Positions 14,975 through 17,851 of a stretch of 17,851 bases of DNA are shown here, one piece after another (position 1 is the stretch's first letter; each line of letters opens with the position of its first letter). The stretch covers positions 1 through 17,851 of the forward strand of contig JBDIBA010000038.1 of NCBI GenBank assembly GCA_039812705.1, in the 5' to 3' direction. A program made the position numbers and the translations under genes. The stretch comes from JBDIBA01 sp039812705 (GTDB lineage Bacteria; Actinomycetota; Acidimicrobiia; Acidimicrobiales; JBBSGY01). The notes below the pieces were generated by a model. It did not search any database and was not told the DNA's origin. It was given only the letters and a program-made list of their open reading frames with translations.

Positions 14975-17200
14975 TTATGCCCCTGACTTCGCAAGTTCAT
15001 TGTCGCGATTAGCGCTGCCTTGAGTGATGCCAGAGATCAGCTTCACCGGCTCTATTACGTCTGTCACCTTGCCGCGAATGACTAGGGACTTGGACGCCTT
15101 GGCTTGGTTCTTCACAACGACGTCGACAATGTCGACAATGTCTTTGACGACAAGGCCGAACTCGTAGTCATCGTGTCGATACACAACCACTGAAACATGC
15201 TCGTTGCCCAAGTCTGTTGCGCCGTCAATCACGCTGCGCACATGGACAAGCGGCAAGATGCTGCCACGTTGCTGAATGACATCATCGGTCCCAGACTTTT
15301 CAACAGTGTCGGTTGAGATGGCGTCAATGCGCGCAACATTTTCAAGGGCAAATGCGACTTGGCGACCACTGCCGACGGTTGCAACAAGCATCATCTCGCT
15401 GTGTTCGGCCGCCGCGGTGTCGTGTTCCTGGCCGAGCAGCTCATGACGCTGTTCTTGGGTGATGACGCTGGCGCGCTTGGCAAGGCCGACTACGTCGAGA
15501 ATGAGCGAAATCTCGCCATCGCCCATGATTGTGGCGCCGGCGAATTGGTCCAGGTGGGCAAGCTGGCGCGAAAGTGGCTTAACGACAATTTCTTCGGTGT
15601 CGAGGACTTCTTCGACCAGAAGGCCGAATGTCTTCTCGTTTGCGTTGAGAACTACGAGAGTGAATGTTTCGCCCAATGAATCTGTTCGCGCTTCACGCAA
15701 GCCAAGTTCGGAGTCCAAGAACATCAATGGAATGAGCTTTTCGCGGAGTCGAAACACCGGAGCCCCCGCGACCCACTCGATGAGAGCCGAGTCGTTGTTT
15801 GTCTTAACGAGCTCCACAAGGTTGACCTGCGGAATGGCGAAGCGTTTTCCTCCGACACCGATGAGCAGTGCGGGAATGATTGCAAGAGTGAGTGGAATCT
15901 TCAGCTTGAGAGTTGTTCCCGTACCGAATTCACTCGACAGTTCAATGGCTCCACCGATTGCCTCGATGGCGGTCTTGACGACATCCATTCCAACACCGCG
16001 GCCGCTGATGTTTGTGAGGGCTGCAGCCGTTGAAAAACCAGGCTCGAAGATGAGCATCGAGGCGTCGTGGTCGGACAGCGACTTTGCCGTAGCGGCCGTG
16101 ATGATGGATTTCTCGACGGCCTTTTCCTTGACGCGCTCCACGTTGACACCGGCACCATCGTCGGTGATTTCGACAATGACTTGCCCGCCCTCGTGGAATG
16201 ACCGCAAACGCAGAACGCCTTCGAGAGGCTTTCCGGCTTCTGCTCGCTTCTCGGGCGATTCAATACCGTGGTCAACCGCATTGCGGATGATGTGTGTGAG
16301 GGGGTCCCGGATGGCTTCGATCAGTGTCTTGTCGAGCTCGGTCTCTTTACCTTCCATCTCCAAGCGGACCTGCTTTTCGCACTGCGCTGCAAGGTCACGA
16401 ACGATGCGAGGGTATTTGTTCCAGACGTTCCCAATTGGCTGCATGCGCGTGCGCATTACGCGCTGCTGCAGTTCAGAAGTAATTAGGTTCAGACGCTGAA
16501 CCGTTGCTTTCCAAGTTTGGTCTTCGTTGTTGGCGCTCAACTGCAGCAGCTGATTGCGTGCCAAGACCAGCTCGCCGACTTCTTGCATCAAAGAGTCCAA
16601 CAGTGAAACGTCTACGCGAACCGTCGATTCAGAAATGGCCGACGTTGTCTTAGTGGCCTCTTGTTGGGCTTCGTCTTGTTGTGCAACTTGTTCTGCAAGT
16701 GCTTCGGCAACATCTTGGGGTTCGACTTTGCCTTGCTCGATGAGAATTTCGCCCAACAGTGGAGGCTCGTGCACGGGCTCTTCTGTTGTGGCAGCGGGTG
16801 TAGCAGCGGCACTCTCTCCAGCCGCAAGCTGAGTAAGGCGTTCGACTAACTGCGTGTAGTCGGCTTCGCCTTCTGTGCCGTCGGCCTCGATGTGATTGAG
16901 CGTTGAGCGCATTGCGTCGTTGAGGGCAAGCAATGCGTTTGTGATGTCGGAGGTGGGCGTAAGTGCGCCATCGCGCAGTTTTGAGAGAAGGTTCTCGCCG
17001 ACGTGGGTGACCTTTTCGAGCTTGTCGTAACCCAAGAAACCACAGGTTCCCTTGATGGTGTGAACCGTCCGGAAAATGCCGGCAACCATTTCACGCGGAT
17101 AGCCCTCGGCCTCGAGCGTCAATAGGTCTTGGTCGAGCTTGTCGAGGTTCTCGTAACTCTCGACGAGAAACTCGCCAACAATTTCATCAAGTTCTTCCAC
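14975..17200 (-). CDS. cheA: CheA histidine kinase with two CheW-like domains
   Basis: The 741-residue kinase has an HPt domain (about 1-105) with phosphorylated His47 in FRTVHTIKG. A short GEIL segment follows (LLGEILIEQGKVEPQ, about 148-170), with no recognised P2 domain. Then come the dimerisation helices (about 193-260) and the ATPase (about 285-435) with NAVDHG (307-312), DDGAG, GRGVGMDVV and GTGTTLKL. There are two CheW-like regions, about 437-575 and 603-720. It autophosphorylates and passes phosphate to CheY and CheB. It starts at GTG 17200, with GAGAGGG upstream, and is the first gene of the operon. The second CheW-like domain (MMLVATVGSGRQVAFAL) is divergent. Confidence 0.95.
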   Translation of the reverse strand: MEELDEIVGEFLVESYENLDKLDQDLLTLEAEGYPREMVAGIFRTVHTIKGTCGFLGYDKLEKVTHVGENLLSKLRDGALTPTSDITNALLALNDAMRSTLNHIEADGTEGEADYTQLVERLTQLAAGESAAATPAATTEEPVHEPPLLGEILIEQGKVEPQDVAEALAEQVAQQDEAQQEATKTTSAISESTVRVDVSLLDSLMQEVGELVLARNQLLQLSANNEDQTWKATVQRLNLITSELQQRVMRTRMQPIGNVWNKYPRIVRDLAAQCEKQVRLEMEGKETELDKTLIEAIRDPLTHIIRNAVDHGIESPEKRAEAGKPLEGVLRLRSFHEGGQVIVEITDDGAGVNVERVKEKAVEKSIITAATAKSLSDHDASMLIFEPGFSTAAALTNISGRGVGMDVVKTAIEAIGGAIELSSEFGTGTTLKLKIPLTLAIIPALLIGVGGKRFAIPQVNLVELVKTNNDSALIEWVAGAPVFRLREKLIPLMFLDSELGLREARTDSLGETFTLVVLNANEKTFGLLVEEVLDTEEIVVKPLSRQLAHLDQFAGATIMGDGEISLILDVVGLAKRASVITQEQRHELLGQEHDTAAAEHSEMMLVATVGSGRQVAFALENVARIDAISTDTVEKSGTDDVIQQRGSILPLVHVRSVIDGATDLGNEHVSVVVYRHDDYEFGLVVKDIVDIVDVVVKNQAKASKSLVIRGKVTDVIEPVKLISGITQGSANRDNELAKSGA

Positions 17201-17237
17201 GTAGGCGCCCTCTCAAATAACACGCAACCCGGAACAA

Positions 17238-17284
17238 GCCGAGTCATCGGTCCCTATCGGCGAGGGTGTTGGAGAGTGAAGCGG
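17238..17284 (-). promoter_or_regulatory. Candidate regulatory region before cheA
   Basis: The 84 bases between the VOC stop and the cheA start are the only space for a che operon promoter. Reading the minus strand, GCCGATAG (17261-17254) resembles the -10 element of motility sigma-28 promoters, with TTCA 15 bases upstream (17280-17277), a poor match to TAAA. The GCCGA is also one arm of an inverted repeat (17238-17242 with 17257-17261), so it could instead be an operator or chance. Confidence 0.25.
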
Positions 17285-17647
17285 TTAGTCGCCGTGGCTA
17301 TCGGACACGCAGAACTCATTTCCCTCGGGATCGGCCATGACCGTCCAAGCCATGTCGACACCTTCTATTTGCTGGTCATCGAGACGGCGAGCACCCATTC
17401 CGATCAAACGAGCTACTTCTGCCTCGCGGTCGTCGGCGCCAATGTCGAGATGGACACGATTCTTGGTGGTTTTGGCCTCGGGAACCCGCTGGAAACCAAT
17501 GGCGGGAGGTGCGCCTTTGGGCGTGCTGATGGTGACGTAATAGTCGTAGTCGGCCGTTATCTGGGTGCCGAAGGCATCGGCCCAGAACTGAGCGAGCTGC
17601 TTGGGGTTTGCACAGTCGATGGTGAAGGCGTTCACAGAATGGATCAT
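17285..17647 (-). CDS. VOC / glyoxalase-like domain protein
   Basis: From ATG 17647 the 120-residue protein begins MIHSVNAFTIDCANPKQLAQFWADAFG. It continues with GFQRVPEAKTTKNRVHLDIGADDREAEVARLIGMGA and ends AWTVMADPEGNEFCVSDSHGD. This is the compact single-module glyoxalase-like (VOC superfamily) family common in Actinobacteria. Metal-binding candidates are His67 (VHLDI) and Glu111 (GNEFCV). The reaction and substrate are unknown. It lies 84 bases upstream of cheA on the same strand. An upstream extension of the frame to 17698 adds a sequence without family likeness. Confidence 0.85.
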   Translation of the reverse strand: MIHSVNAFTIDCANPKQLAQFWADAFGTQITADYDYYVTISTPKGAPPAIGFQRVPEAKTTKNRVHLDIGADDREAEVARLIGMGARRLDDQQIEGVDMAWTVMADPEGNEFCVSDSHGD

Positions 17648-17670
17648 GTGTTCGAATATAAGAGCGGGGT

Positions 17671-17748
17671 GTGACACTGGTGATTGCGGTGATCGCAACT
17701 GGCTACTAAAAACCGTGGGTCGGTCAGGGGTCAGAATCCAGGTGTCAC
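17671..17748 (+). other. tRNA-like degenerate fold
   Basis: GTGACAC (17671-17677) pairs perfectly with GTGTCAC (17742-17748), like a 7-bp acceptor stem. Between them GTGA/TCGC forms a D-arm with GG in the loop, CTACTAA resembles an anticodon loop, and GGGGTCAGAATCC resembles a T-arm. The anticodon stem does not pair and the T-loop lacks the invariant A58, so it is not a working tRNA. It may be a decayed tRNA or a coincidence. Confidence 0.25.
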
Positions 17749-17800
17749 CGAGTACACAATTGTTGTGGCGTATTGACCGGCAGCTTGGTTCGAGGGCGAT

Positions 17801-17851
17801 GTGAGTCTGAAATTGATATCGAACGATTCGTTGTTTATTGCGGTACCGGTA
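17801..17851 (+). CDS. Possible start of a gene running off the window
   Basis: GTG 17801 opens a frame with no stop to the window edge (MSLKLISNDSLFIAVPV). It is preceded by GAGGG at 17792-17796, a plausible ribosome binding site with short spacing. Seventeen codons are too few to assign a function. Confidence 0.3.
   Translation, partial: MSLKLISNDSLFIAVPV

Noticed and set aside
15459..16499. Long plus-strand open frame of 346 codons opposite cheA
   Set aside because: It is a Ser/Arg/Thr-rich shadow of the cheA codons, with no ribosome binding site and no recognisable domain.
17671..17748. Functional tRNA gene
   Set aside because: The anticodon stem does not pair and the T-loop lacks the invariant A58, so it is reported only as a tRNA-like remnant.

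Overview
The window reads as a chromosomal segment of a moderately high-GC bacterium. It is most likely an actinomycete (Actinomycetota), possibly of the Acidimicrobiia type. The lineage guess is inference. It rests on a DUF222/HNH endonuclease gene (a family abundant in Actinobacteria), GTG starts mixed with ATG, and hand-counted GC of about 55-62% in most genes. TGA, TAA and TAG are all used as ordinary stops.

Right part (about 8836-17200, all on the minus strand): a compact, nearly complete chemotaxis operon. In transcription order it is cheA, cheW, cheY, cheB, cheR, a soluble receptor with two PAS domains, a CheX-type phosphatase, a second cheY, and a divergent CheX-like protein. Junctions are mostly overlapping or only a few bases apart (cheY/cheB 1 bp, cheB/cheR 1 bp, cheR/receptor 4 bp), which suggests one mRNA with coupled translation. 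The receptor would signal through CheW to CheA. CheA would phosphorylate the two CheY proteins and CheB. CheR and CheB would adapt the receptor, and the CheX proteins would dephosphorylate CheY. There is no CheZ, CheD, flagellar or pilus gene in view, so the output of the pathway cannot be read here. A VOC/glyoxalase-like gene lies upstream of cheA on the same strand.

Middle (7600-8823): a DUF222 + HNH endonuclease gene on the plus strand, convergent with the che operon. Sampled lines are lower in GC (about 42-53%), which fits an acquired or mobile origin.

Left part (1-7569): an accessory region of short genes on alternating strands. It holds a partial unknown protein, two or three small membrane proteins, an unknown 184-residue protein, a TPR-like gene broken by an in-frame TGA, a ComB-family (2-phosphosulfolactate phosphatase-like) gene, a leucine-rich-repeat protein, an unidentified 239-residue protein, a DUF4259 protein, a HEAT-repeat protein, and a cupin overlapping a small membrane protein.

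The most notable items are the interrupted TPR gene with its strong ribosome binding site upstream of the TGA, the two CheX-type phosphatases around one CheY, the CheA architecture (an extra GEIL-type segment and two CheW-like domains), the duplicated PAS domains of the receptor, and a degenerate tRNA-like fold near the right edge. I did not find a convincing new defence or other unknown system.
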